From JAWKOK01 sp963765875 (GTDB lineage Bacteria > Chloroflexota > Anaerolineae > Caldilineales > Caldilineaceae), in contig CAVXYK010000015.1 of the NCBI GenBank assembly GCA_963765875.1, positions 62,001 to 126,000 of the forward strand: a DNA stretch of 64,000 nucleotides, given 5' to 3'. The notes beneath the pieces were generated by a model, which searched no databases, was not told the DNA's origin, and saw only the letters and a program-made list of their open reading frames with translations. Positions 35,417-44,413 of the stretch are shown here, in pieces (within the stretch, counting starts at the first letter, position 1; every line of letters begins with the position of its first letter). The translations under genes were made by a program, and so were the position numbers.

Positions 35417-37115
35417 TTAGGTCTCCATCCCCACATATGGCCACGCCGCCTCAACCCGTCGCAGGCGCCAGCCGATGAAAAACCAGGTGCCGCCTGCCAG
35501 CAAACCCAATCCGAAGAGCACAATAGGGATGGCCAATAGCGGATAACTCACGGCCAGGGCAAAGGTTGCAACGGCAACTATGATGGCGATCCCGTTGTAG
35601 AGCACTGTGCCGATGGCCGACGGCCAGGCTGTCTTGCGGTTGGTCATCTTGCGCGGATCCTCCCAGTCCAGATTGGGATGGACAAAATCCAGCGAGACGG
35701 CAAAAGAGATCATCCCAAAGCCCATAATCAGCATCACAGACCACGCATAGGGCATCCACAACACACTGTAGTCCATCACAAACAGGCCGCCGATCAACAA
35801 CAAGCTGACCAGCAGCATGAAGGGGATCAGCACGCCCAGCACCTTGGCGCGCAGAATGCGTGAAGGGCTGACCGGGGCACTCTTGAGAATGTAGACTGCG
35901 CCCCGTTCGATGGAGAGCGCTGAGCGGGCAACGCGCGAGAAGCTCATCCAGGCGATGAAGTAGGTAAAGCCGGACATGACCACGCCGCGGCCAAAAATGG
36001 CTGCCAGAATGCCGTTGTCGGCAAATTCATCGGCCAAGGAAAAGAGGTTACCGCCGTCGTCCTGAGGGCGCAACACCATAAACCCGACAAAGCCGGCCAA
36101 TACCAGGCCCGAAAAAAGTGTCGCCAGCATCCGCCGGTCGCGCGACACGTAGCAGCCAATCCTTGTAGCCCAGAATCAGGTCCAACGAATCACCGCCGAA
36201 GATGCCCGGCTCGTCCTCCAGCCCCTGCGAGCCTGCGCCCGAGCTCTGCATGCGTAGCCAGCCGGAAAGATAGAGTCTGTCCGCCATGAAGATGGTGGCC
36301 AGGAAGAGGCCGACCGTGAGCAAGAAGTAGGCTGCCAGCCCGCCGAAGTCGGCCACAGAGACATTACCTTGACCGAGACCGACCATGGCTTTACTGGCCC
36401 AGTTGGTGGGGAGCGGCAGATCGCCGTAGCGATTGAGCGCACTTGAGATCAACGCTTCGGCCTCAGGGCTGATCTGGTCTCCCCGGCCATTGGTTGCCAG
36501 GAAGCGGGGCAGTAGAAAGAGCAGCGAAAAGAGCGTGCCGATGACGATAGAGGCGGCGCCCATCCACTCGCTCATACGCCGGGCAGGGAGCAGCCGCACC
36601 ATGAGGATCGCGACAATCGCCCCGACGGCAATCCCGAAGAGAGGTGCGGCCAACACGACAACAAGGGAGAGGAAAAAGTAGGGCAGCCCAAACCCCATCA
36701 CAAAGCCAAAGGCCATCAGAGCCGGAATGACGCCCGCCAACATGAAGAAGAGCGTCGTGGGCAGTCGCCCCAGCAGCTTGGCCGTGACAATCGAGCGCGG
36801 CGGAATGGGCGCCACAAAGAGCTTCTCCAGATCATCGCTCAGGAAGAGGGCTTGCAGTGCCTGGTTGAAGCCCGACAGCGCTGTGCCCAGCAGCACCATC
36901 GCCAGCAGCAGCCCCGGAATCACATCCAACCTTGCCAAATCGGGCAGACCTTCTTTGATGAAGATCGATCCGCCCGTCCCAAAGAGGACAGACAGAAAGA
37001 TGACGACAGCGAAAACGAGCACACGCCTGGCCCAGCCAAAACGACTGATGCCGCCGTCGGCGCGCTGGTCCAGCCGCCAGTAGAGTTGCATCAGTAGGAG
37101 CGTGTCGCTATTCAT
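35417..37115 (-). pseudogene. ABC exporter permease (ABC_tran_2-like), frameshifted
   Basis: The 5' part (from 37115) contains about seven hydrophobic helices: VLVFAVVIFLSVLFGTGG, IPGLLLAMVLLGTALSGFNQ, FLSLVVVLAAPLFGIAVGAI, SIVIGTLFSLLFLLP and others, plus the soluble linker after YLSGWLRMQSSG. It runs to ILGYKDWLL and leaves frame. The 3' part begins RDRRMLATLFSGLVLAGFVG and has five more helices to the stop at 35417. One extra base at about 36149 separates them. Joined, the protein is about 565 aa, normal for two-lobed permeases of this type. Its start overlaps the ATPase gene by 4 bp. Confidence 0.85.
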
Positions 37116-37903
37116 GGCTGTTCAACGCCCGGTTCAGTTCCTGATTCTCCGAGTTCCTTGACCATGGCATCGACATCATTGCCGCCGGTCAACTCCAGGA
37201 AGATGTCCTCCAGCGATTGATCGCCCTTCATCTGGCGCAGGTCGTCTACAGGCGCGTCGGCCAGAATGCGACCCTTGTCGATAATGATGACGCGGTCGCA
37301 CATGCTCTGGGCGATCTCGAGAATGTGGGTCGAGAAGAAGACGGCATTGCCCTCGTCTCGACGTTGCTGAATCAGATCCTTGACCAGGCGGGCCGAGCGC
37401 GGATCCAGGCCGACGGTCGGCTCATCCATGAAGAGGACCTTGGGATCATGCAGCAGCGCACCTGTGATGGCGATTTTCTGCTGCATGCCATGGCTGAAGC
37501 CTTCGAGATAGGCGCCGGCTTTGTCGGTCAGTTCGAAGAGATCCAGCAGTTGCTTCATGCGCACGTCAGCCTGCTCGGCAGGGACATGGTAGAGCCGGGC
37601 CATAAAGCGTAGGTATTCGCTGGCCTTGAGCTTTCCGTAGAGGTTGGGCGTGTCCGGCACATAGGCAAACTGCGCCTTGGCCGCGAGCGGATCTTTCTGG
37701 ATATCCAAGCCGCAGATAATGCCGGTCCCACCATCAGGGACCAGCAGGCCGGTCAGCATTTTGATGGTAGTCGTTTTGCCCGCTCCGTTGGGTCCAAGAA
37801 AACCGACAATTTCGCCGGGCTTGGCGTTGAAGGTAGCGTCGTCGACGGCGACATAGTCGCCGTAGGTCTTGCGCAGGCTGTTGGCTTCGATCAGGTAGGG
37901 CAT
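37112..37903 (-). CDS. ABC transporter ATP-binding protein
   Basis: 263 aa. Walker A LGPNGAGKTTT, signature FSHGMQQKIAI (a variant of LSGGQ, common in ABC-2 ATPases), Walker B KVLFMDEPTVGLDP and the H-loop VFFSTHILE. The C-terminal helical extension (QSLEDIFLELTGG) is typical of ABC-2 exporters. It energises the permease encoded immediately downstream with a 4-bp overlap. The substrate is unknown. Confidence 0.95.
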   Translation of the reverse strand: MPYLIEANSLRKTYGDYVAVDDATFNAKPGEIVGFLGPNGAGKTTTIKMLTGLLVPDGGTGIICGLDIQKDPLAAKAQFAYVPDTPNLYGKLKASEYLRFMARLYHVPAEQADVRMKQLLDLFELTDKAGAYLEGFSHGMQQKIAITGALLHDPKVLFMDEPTVGLDPRSARLVKDLIQQRRDEGNAVFFSTHILEIAQSMCDRVIIIDKGRILADAPVDDLRQMKGDQSLEDIFLELTGGNDVDAMVKELGESGTEPGVEQP

Positions 37904-37921
37904 CGTGTTTCCTTACTTATG

Positions 37922-38022
37922 TGGGTCACACTCGCAGTGTGACAACTCTACCAATCAGACTGGTCCGACCAGAGATGTGGCATTTCGGCCAATGTAGCTC
38001 GTCCGACTGCAAGTCGGACCTA
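37922..38022. repeat. Pair of GTAGGTC-type hairpins (BIME-like), locus 1
   Basis: GTCACACT-CGC-AGTGTGAC (37926-37944 region) and GTCCGACT-GCA-AGTCGGAC-CTAC (about 38000-38022) face each other across about 55 bp. The same layout occurs at 52978-53063. Upstream leader of the ABC operon. Confidence 0.75.
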
Positions 38023-38251
38023 CAGAAACAGATGATCTCGTGGCGACTTCAGTTTGGTATTCCAGGGGCATTGTACAGCCATACGCTGAGTGACCGCGAA
38101 TCAGACTGATTTCGGCAAAAAATGGGATCTTTGGGATCTTAGGGGGTTGGTACGAAACCGTAGGGCGGGTTTCCCTACCCGCCAAAGCCGGGCAGGTATG
38201 GAATACTTGCCCGTACCCTCTGAGATTCCAAAGAGCCATTATTTGAAGATG

Positions 38252-38348
38252 TTAGGACGCTGCAAGCAATTGATTCTCCAAAATCTTGACACTTGCGCAG
38301 CGGCTTTAAGACCGTCAAATAGGGATTCAATTTCTTGCAACGGCCTTA
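38252..38348. repeat. 97-bp inverted-repeat element, copy 2 of 3 (diverged)
   Basis: Starts TTAGGACGCTGCAAGCAATTG and ends CAATTTCTTGCAACGGCCTTA. It keeps the centre TTGCGCAGCGGCTT and ACCGTCAAATAGGGATT of the copies at 2506 and 52738, with several substitutions. It ends 14 bp from the amidase stop codon. Confidence 0.82.
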
Positions 38349-38361
38349 GTGCGTTGAGATA

Positions 38362-40113
38362 TCAGTCCAGGTCAGCGATTGCCTCAATCGTGCTCTCCAG
38401 ATCGGGATCGACCCTGGCCCCTGTCGCTTGCTCGTAAGCATAGCCGATGGCGATCAGTTTGTCCTCGCCCAGGAAGTCTCCGAGCAAGGTGATGCCATCG
38501 GGCTGACCGTCCGCATTGTAGCCTGCCGGCACCGTCAGTGCCGGGAAGCCGGCCGCTGCGTAGGCCTGCGAATCGCTGAGCAGAGCGTCCAGTTCGTAGT
38601 CCTCAAAGAGGCCGCCGAGGTCGTCGGCCACAGACATGCTCTCTTCGACCTGGGCTGCGTACTCATTGGCTGTGAGCATGCTCTTCACAGCACTTTCGAG
38701 ATAGCCCTGCCCGTAGGGCGCGCGGTTGGCAAAATCGGCGTCGTTGATTTCGACGATCTCTGCTAGCGACGAGACCGGCGCCTCATCACCCAAATTGACC
38801 AGGAAGGCATCCAATGCCGTGCGGAACCCGTAGTCGATAACAGCGTCGAGATCCGGTGCATCGGGCAATACTGAGGCGGGCACCTCGACCAATTTAATGC
38901 CTAGATCGGCGAACGGCGCTGCGTTCGCTCGCACCTCATCATTGCTGGCGAGCATAGACTGGCGAAATTGGTCAGCGGCTTCGTCCTCCAATTCGAGCAT
39001 GACAATATACTCGTCGATAGATGCGTCATCCTGGACAATTATACCCAGGTTCTTGCCGTCAGCTTCTTCGCTTGCCAGGTATTGAGTGTAGTCCGTACCG
39101 GCCACATGTGCAGCGTCCAACGTGGCGGGATCATTCTCGTCTACGCCGGTCATGGCGCTGAGCAGCACGGCCACATCGGTGACGCTGCGGCCGATGGGGC
39201 CAGGCACGTCCATCCAGTCGACCAGTGGCAGAATGTGATCGCGGCTGACCAGGCCACGGCTCGTCTTGAGACCGACAACGCCGTTTATCTTCGCCGGCTG
39301 AATGACCGAGCCTTGTGTTTCGGTGCCCACGGTCACGGCCGCAAGATTGGCGGCAGCAGCCACCGCGGAGCCACTGCTCGAGCCAAGCGTGTCATAGGGG
39401 CCGTAGGGGTTGCGCGTCTGGCCGCCGAGCACGCTGAAGCCGTTGGGCATGTTGGAATCCATGTAGTTGGCCCATTCGGAGAGATTGGCTTTGCCCAGGA
39501 TGATGGCCCCTGCGTGATGCAGTTGACCAACCAGGAAAGCGTCTCGGCTCGGCTGCCAATCGCGCATGGCCCAAGCGCCGGCCGCGGCATGCAGACCGTC
39601 ACCGGTGGCGATGTTGTCTTTGAGCAGGACCGGGATGCCGTGCATCGGGCCACGCACCGCGCCTGCTGCACGTTCGGTGTCAAGCAGGCGAGCGATCTCC
39701 AACGCATCCTGATTGAGTTCCAGCACAGAGTTCAGCTTGTCGACATCGTAGCGCTGAATGCGCTCGACGTAGTAGACCACCAGTTCCTCAGCTGTGAGCT
39801 GCCTGTCATCCATCAACATCTGCATGTCGAGCAGCGTGGTGTCGTCCAGCAGATCATCCAATTCGGCGATTCGATTGGGGTCATATCCGGACAACGCTTG
39901 ATCAAAGGCGCTGAAATCTCGTTGCCGTTTGCCGCTGTAGTCCGGTTCGGCAAGGGGGTATGACGGCAGCAGGTCATCCCACTGGCCACTGACCGAGGTG
40001 TTTGCCGAAGATTCTGTGCCCGCGGCAGGGGCGTCGGATGTACCATTGACGGGTGTACAGGCGGCTAGTATCAGAGAAGAGAGAAGAAAAAGGGCGATCA
40101 GATTTCGCTTCAT
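38362..40113 (-). CDS. Secreted amidase-signature lipoprotein
   Basis: 583 aa. Lipoprotein signal MKRNLIALFLLSSLILAAC, so the enzyme is outside the membrane. The amidase-signature triad is intact: Lys in IPVLLKDNIAT, cis-Ser in GSSSGSAVAAAANLAA, nucleophile Ser in GTETQGSVIQPAKING. It resembles GatA in fold but lacks association with GatB/GatC; such secreted amidases hydrolyse amides or peptides. Length is longer than cytosolic amidases because of the signal and linker. Transcribed alone. Confidence 0.92.
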   Translation of the reverse strand: MKRNLIALFLLSSLILAACTPVNGTSDAPAAGTESSANTSVSGQWDDLLPSYPLAEPDYSGKRQRDFSAFDQALSGYDPNRIAELDDLLDDTTLLDMQMLMDDRQLTAEELVVYYVERIQRYDVDKLNSVLELNQDALEIARLLDTERAAGAVRGPMHGIPVLLKDNIATGDGLHAAAGAWAMRDWQPSRDAFLVGQLHHAGAIILGKANLSEWANYMDSNMPNGFSVLGGQTRNPYGPYDTLGSSSGSAVAAAANLAAVTVGTETQGSVIQPAKINGVVGLKTSRGLVSRDHILPLVDWMDVPGPIGRSVTDVAVLLSAMTGVDENDPATLDAAHVAGTDYTQYLASEEADGKNLGIIVQDDASIDEYIVMLELEDEAADQFRQSMLASNDEVRANAAPFADLGIKLVEVPASVLPDAPDLDAVIDYGFRTALDAFLVNLGDEAPVSSLAEIVEINDADFANRAPYGQGYLESAVKSMLTANEYAAQVEESMSVADDLGGLFEDYELDALLSDSQAYAAAGFPALTVPAGYNADGQPDGITLLGDFLGEDKLIAIGYAYEQATGARVDPDLESTIEAIADLD

Positions 40114-40643
40114 GATGATGGTCCTATGCTAGGGGCCGACAGGCAAGCTGTGGCACGATACTGACAATTGACAGGTCGTCGAGTCCTGCTTGAGCGTCAT
40201 CTCGCTCGGGGCAATTTGCGTCTGTGCCGTGTGCGCCGGACGAGCAGCTCTACCTTACACAGGCCACGTGCCTGATTCACAGCATGAAGAGTATACAATA
40301 GACCGGAAATTCGGGCTGTTATAAACGGCCCATTCCGGCTTGTCAACCTTAAACAGGAGAACGACAGTACGAAAACAGAACGATTCTCCATTTCTAAGAG
40401 TTACAGACTTCTGGCGACGAAGCGCGCGCTACGTTGGAAACGTCAACGATAGTCGCCAAAGAACTGGCTCAAAAAACGTCTCTGTGGTGTAGATGACGGC
40501 CCTCTTCTGGCACTATGCACGTCAGACGGTTGACTATCTCCGCGCCGAAACAACTATCCCGCCTTGCGTCTCGGCGCCATGGGTCCGTTCTACGAACCAA
40601 GCTGATCGCATCCTTCATGTTACGCAGTGACGATGTATCGAAC

Positions 40644-40672
40644 TTGCAATAGTCATAAGTGACTATTATAAT
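40644..40672 (+). promoter_or_regulatory. Promoter with embedded operator for the padR operon
   Basis: TTGCAA (40644-40649) and TATAAT (40667-40672) are 17 bp apart. Between and overlapping them is a perfect inverted repeat AATAGTCA-TAAG-TGACTATT (40648-40667). The predicted start of transcription falls at about 40679, next to the ATG at 40680, so the mRNA is probably leaderless. The operator position suggests autorepression by the PadR protein. Confidence 0.78.
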
Positions 40673-40679
40673 AGTGAGC

Positions 40680-41207
40680 ATGAGCACAGTAAAGGACAAG
40701 CGACTGCTGCTGTTGGGCATCCTGAGCGAACACAGCCTGCACGGCTACGAGTTGAACGAACTGCTCAAAAACCCGGCCATTGGCATTCATGTCGGCAAAG
40801 CCAACGCCTATCAACTGCTGGCCAAGCTAGAGCTTGAAGGGCTGGTGGCGGGACATGAAGAGCGGATCGAGAAGCGCCCGCCGCGCACTGTCTACACGAT
40901 CACGTCGGCAGGTAAGGCCGAGTTCTCCCGCCTGTTGCAGGAGCGGCTGGCTGAATGCCAGCCGTTTGAATACCCCGACGGCATTTCGCTGAACTTTATC
41001 AATCTGCTCGAACCAAACGTTGCTGTTTCCTTGTTGATGCAGCGCGCCTCGCGCCTCGCCGATCGTTGTGTAGCCCTTTCGGGTTTCTCAGACGACATCC
41101 GCGCATCCCATCCTGGGTTGGATTTTCTGATTCGAATGGTCGAATTGGAACGATCCATTTTGCACGAATTCATCGAGAAACTTGAAAGGAACCAGACCAA
41201 TGATTGA
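40680..41207 (+). CDS. PadR family transcriptional regulator
   Basis: 175 aa. The N-terminal winged helix reads LLLLGILSEHSLHGYELNELL, with NAYQLLAKLELEGLV as recognition region and RPPRTVYTITSAGKAEF as the wing. The C-terminal half is helical and dimerising. PadR proteins repress detoxification genes and are released by small aromatic or cationic ligands. The start overlaps no ribosome site; the transcript appears leaderless. It overlaps the next gene by 8 bp. Confidence 0.92.
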   Translation: MSTVKDKRLLLLGILSEHSLHGYELNELLKNPAIGIHVGKANAYQLLAKLELEGLVAGHEERIEKRPPRTVYTITSAGKAEFSRLLQERLAECQPFEYPDGISLNFINLLEPNVAVSLLMQRASRLADRCVALSGFSDDIRASHPGLDFLIRMVELERSILHEFIEKLERNQTND

Positions 41208-41535
41208 CGCAGGCCAATTTACCCTCCACGCAACCTTTTTGGCACAGCCCGACAAATACGAAGAGATGAAGGCCATCACCCGCGAATCCTTTGCGTTGAC
41301 ACGCGAGACGCCGGGGCTGCTGCAGGTGCTCTGTCTAGAGCCGCCAAAGGCAGAGAAACCCTTTGTGTTCGTCTCCGTCTGGCGCACAAAGGCCGACTTT
41401 CAGGCCTTTTTGAAATCGCCGGCCATGGTTGAATACCACAGTTCAGCGGCGATCAAGACGATGTTTGAGACGGCCATGGCAGATGCGACGGCCGACTTCT
41501 ACACCGTTATGGACGCGTGGACTGCCCCTCACTAG
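41200..41535 (+). CDS. Antibiotic biosynthesis monooxygenase (ABM) domain protein
   Basis: 111 aa. FTLHATFLAQPDKYEEMKAI, SFALTRETPGLLQVLCLE and FVFVSVWRTKADFQAFLKSP give the alpha-beta barrel of ABM proteins, with the usual Trp in SVWR. Such proteins dimerise and act as cofactor-free quinone monooxygenases or bind small molecules. The start codon lies inside the padR end, so the regulator and this protein are one operon and its substrate may be the PadR ligand. Confidence 0.85.
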   Translation: MIDAGQFTLHATFLAQPDKYEEMKAITRESFALTRETPGLLQVLCLEPPKAEKPFVFVSVWRTKADFQAFLKSPAMVEYHSSAAIKTMFETAMADATADFYTVMDAWTAPH

Positions 41536-41565
41536 TACAGATTCTATACAGCTCGTGACCAAATA

Positions 41566-41654
41566 GAACGCGGATGACGCGGATGTAGCGGATTCACACG
41601 GATATTCCAAAGAATATCCGTGTGAATCCGGCCCAATCGGTAGAATCCGCGTTC
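41566..41654. repeat. Nested hairpin: 19-bp perfect stem inside a 10-bp stem
   Basis: CGGATTCACACGGATATTC (41589-41607) pairs perfectly with 41612-41630 around CAAA. GAACGCGGAT (41566-41575) pairs with ATCCGCGTTC (41645-41654) outside. It abuts the TIR element starting at 41661. Could also terminate the padR operon. Confidence 0.8.
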
Positions 41655-41660
41655 CATCGG

Positions 41661-41822
41661 TGACTCTACTGCAACAACGGAAATTTGCCACAGATAGCCA
41701 CAGATAAGGAGCTGATTTCAAGATGTTTACAAGGTGTCCAGAGTAATCCAGGCACCATCTGTGTTTTATCTTTTTTTATCTGTGTAAATCTGTGACGAAA
41801 AAGGCTTTTTGCAGTGGAGTCA
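41661..41822. repeat. TIR hairpin element (TGACTC-CTGCAAAAA family), copy B
   Basis: TGACTCTACTGCAACAACGG at the left and CTTTTTGCAGTGGAGTCA at the right. The interior is close to the copy at 15482-15645. It lies 43 bp upstream of the alpha/beta hydrolase start. Confidence 0.88.
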
Positions 41823-41865
41823 TCGGTTCGATGGCTGAATGGTAATCTCATCCAAAGGAAGCCTC

Positions 41866-42915
41866 ATGAATAACCGAATCAAGAAAATCGCCAAGTGGTT
41901 GGCGGTATTGGTCGTTGTGCTCCTGTTGTTGGCGGTAATCGTACCCTTTCTGATCCCGATTTCGCCACTGGAGGGCGTCGGCCCTGCTGAAGCGGCGGCC
42001 GAACCCGAAAGCCGATTCGTGACGATCCCCTTCGAGGGAACCGACGGGATCGACATCCACCACCTCACCGACAGTGTGACAGACACAGCGACCGACACAG
42101 CGACCGACGCAGTGACCAACACAGTGCCTGACCATACCGAACCGACCTTTGTCCTGCTGCACGGTTCTGTCTTTAACGCCTTCACCTGGAACGAGGTGAT
42201 CGAGTTCTTCGACGAGCGAGGGCGCGTGATCGCCTACGACCAGATTCCCTACGGGCTGAGTGAGAAGTTGGTGGAGGGCGACTGGACGGGCCCCAATCCC
42301 TATTCGGCCAACGCTGCCGTTGAGCAACTGATCGCCCTGCTGGACACACTCGACGTGGACAAGGCCATCCTCGTCGGCAACTCCTACGGCACGGTGCCTG
42401 CGGTGCAAGCGGCGCTCACTTACCCAGAGCGCGTCGAAGCCCTGATACTCGGCGACTCGGCTGTCTACGTGCAGGAAAGTCTGCCTGCCTGGGTGATCAA
42501 TCTGCCGCAAGTGCAGCGACTTGGCCCGCTTCTGGCACGCATGATCGGCGGCAGCGAATCATTCATACGCCAGACGCACCTCGATCCTGACGCCATAAGC
42601 GACGAGCGCATGCGTTTGACGCTGATTCACACAGCAGTTGAAGGCTGGGATGACGCACTGTGGGCCTACTTGCAAGAGTGGGGAACGGCTCCGGCTGACG
42701 TGACCGGACAACTGTCGATGATTCAGCAACCGGCGCTTGTGATCACGGGAGACAGCGATACCATCGTGCCGGTGGCCGACAGTGAACGGCTTGTATCCGA
42801 ACTGCCCGATGCTGACTATGCCGTTCTCTCTTCCTGTGGACATGTGCCACAGGAAGAATGTCCGGCGCAATTTGAACATATTGTCGGTAATTGGCTAGAT
42901 CAGTTCGACCGATGA
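41866..42915 (+). CDS. Membrane-anchored alpha/beta hydrolase
   Basis: 349 aa from ATG 41866 (AAGGAAG upstream). One N-terminal TM helix (WLAVLVVVLLLLAVIVPFLI), then an alpha/beta-hydrolase: oxyanion region VLLHGSVFNAFTW, nucleophile elbow VGNSYGTVPA, Asp in GDSDTIVPV and His in SSCGHVPQEE. A Thr/Asp-rich linker (about residues 70-88) is coded by a 12-bp tandem repeat at 42076-42127 that gives TDTATDTATDAVTNT, so it may vary in length between strains. An esterase, lipase or epoxide-hydrolase-like enzyme on the outer face. Confidence 0.88.
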   Translation: MNNRIKKIAKWLAVLVVVLLLLAVIVPFLIPISPLEGVGPAEAAAEPESRFVTIPFEGTDGIDIHHLTDSVTDTATDTATDAVTNTVPDHTEPTFVLLHGSVFNAFTWNEVIEFFDERGRVIAYDQIPYGLSEKLVEGDWTGPNPYSANAAVEQLIALLDTLDVDKAILVGNSYGTVPAVQAALTYPERVEALILGDSAVYVQESLPAWVINLPQVQRLGPLLARMIGGSESFIRQTHLDPDAISDERMRLTLIHTAVEGWDDALWAYLQEWGTAPADVTGQLSMIQQPALVITGDSDTIVPVADSERLVSELPDADYAVLSSCGHVPQEECPAQFEHIVGNWLDQFDR

Positions 42916-43048
42916 GCCACTAATCAACTGGACAAGCAAGTACGCATCAGCTTGCGCAGAGGCCGTCGCCCAACCTATGACCCACGGCATGATGATACGA
43001 GGTGTGAGGGGCTTGTTGCTTCACTAACGGTAGTTCGCATATGCTGCC

Positions 43049-43081
43049 AACGAGCCATCCCGTGAGACGGGATGGCTCGTT
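43049..43081. terminator. 15-bp perfect hairpin between convergent genes
   Basis: AACGAGCCATCCCGT and its complement around GAG, without mismatches, 7 bp before the VOC stop codon. No T-tract on either side, so termination is inferred. Confidence 0.55.
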
Positions 43082-43087
43082 AGTCAT

Positions 43088-43540
43088 TCAGTCATTCTCC
43101 AGCAGTTCCAGGACGGCCCCTAGCTGGGCCGCGCCATCCAAGTACGCGTAACGACCTCCAGTATATTCCCCGCGCTGGACCAGCGGAATGCCCTTGCTAT
43201 CCAGATAGGCAATCTTCTCGGCCATCCCATCGATGACAAAGGCGATGTGGTGCAGGCTATCGCCATGCTGGTCGAGTTGATCCTTCCAGGTGCTGGGACC
43301 GTCGATCGGCTCAATCAGCTCCAGATCGACCTAGCCCAGGTGGAAAAAGGCCAGCTTTGCGCGTGCCGGTGTCGACCCGCCCTGGTACTCAGTTTGGGCC
43401 TTGTCGACGGCATCGGTGATGATAATATCCGGGACAGGCAGCCCCAACGTATCGGCCCAAGCCTTCGCTTTGGTCTCGATGTCTGCCACGATGATGCCGA
43501 CCTGTGTGACCGTCGTAGTCCCCAGTGCTTGATTCGTCAT
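43088..43540 (-). pseudogene. VOC (glyoxalase/epimerase) family gene with an internal amber codon
   Basis: The start MTNQALGTTTVTQVGIIVAD and AWADTLGLPVPD form the first VOC module. At codon 70 (43333-43331) a TAG interrupts KLAFFHLG-TAG-VDLELIEPI, where family members have a residue such as Gln. The frame continues to a normal end: LHHIAFVIDGMAEKIAYLDSKG, GRYAYLDGAAQLGAVLELLEND, stop 43088. VOC proteins of this layout are methylmalonyl-CoA epimerase-like or unknown lyases. A single C-to-T change in a CAG codon would explain the stop. No sign that TAG is recoded elsewhere. Confidence 0.85.
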
Positions 43541-43584
43541 CTACTCAAATCTCCCGTTAGTTGGATTAGATATTTTCGTCGAAG

Positions 43585-44349
43585 TTATCGCAAGGTTAGC
43601 GTGACCGGGCAGTGGTCGGACCCCAGCACATCCTGGTGCGTTTCAATATTTGCCACCCTGGGCACGAACGCTTCGGAGACCAGGAAATAGTCCAGACGCC
43701 ACCCCTTGTTCTTGCCCCGTTGGTTCTGCATATACGACCAATACGTATACTGGACCTTGTCGGGATTGCGCGCTCGAAATACGTCCACAAATCCATGGTC
43801 CAAAAACTTGGTGATCCAGGCCCGCTCTTCGGGCAAGAAGCCGGTGATCTTGGTCTTGCGCTTCGGGTTGTCTACATCGATCTCTTCGTGCGACGTGTTG
43901 ATATCGCCGCAGATGATGATCTGCTTGCCGGCAGCATGAAGCGCGTCGCATTTATCCAACAGGGCCGCATAGTAGTCGAGTTTGAAGGGTACCCGACTGA
44001 GGTCACGCCCGCCATTGGGAATATAGAGATTGAAGAGCTCGAAATCATCGAAGGACGCCTGAATGGCGCGTCCTTCATGGTCGAAGCGGTCAACGCCCAA
44101 CCCGGTCGACAGGGGCACCGTCTGGTCTTTGACCAATGTGAGGGTGCCGCTGTATCCCTTGCGCTCCGCCGGGTTCCAGCATGCTTTGTAGGGGGCAAAA
44201 AGCGGCTGATCTTCTTCGGGAATCTGTTCCGGCATCGCCTTGATCTCTTGCAGGCAGAACACGTCCGGATCAAATTCCTTGACCCGATCCCAGCCATTCT
44301 TACGCAACATAGCCCGTAAGCCGGCGACATTCCATGTGGTTATCTTCAT
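43585..44349 (-). CDS. xth: Exodeoxyribonuclease III
   Basis: 254 aa. All motifs of the AP endonuclease/ExoIII family: ITTWNVAGLRAM, VFCLQEIKAM (metal Glu), YIPNGGRD (Tyr/Asn region), ICGDINTSHEEID (catalytic Asp and Asn), YTYWSY, RLDYFLVSE and GSDHCPV (general-base Asp-His pair). It removes AP sites and 3' blocked ends. Length is normal. Together with tag it gives base excision repair functions, though the two genes are not adjacent. Confidence 0.96.
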   Translation of the reverse strand: MKITTWNVAGLRAMLRKNGWDRVKEFDPDVFCLQEIKAMPEQIPEEDQPLFAPYKACWNPAERKGYSGTLTLVKDQTVPLSTGLGVDRFDHEGRAIQASFDDFELFNLYIPNGGRDLSRVPFKLDYYAALLDKCDALHAAGKQIIICGDINTSHEEIDVDNPKRKTKITGFLPEERAWITKFLDHGFVDVFRARNPDKVQYTYWSYMQNQRGKNKGWRLDYFLVSEAFVPRVANIETHQDVLGSDHCPVTLTLR

Positions 44350-44413
44350 CTGACATTCCTTTTCACGTCGTCAAAACAGGCCGAGTCCTGCTGTGCTGAC
44401 TGCTGAGCGGCGG

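Noticed and set aside
38968..39963. 331-codon plus-strand frame opposite the amidase
   Set aside because: Antisense to the amidase signature region; no start signal or homologous features.
43331..43333. TAG read as pyrrolysine
   Set aside because: VOC proteins have no known pyrrolysine and no pyl genes are seen; a C-to-T change in CAG explains it.
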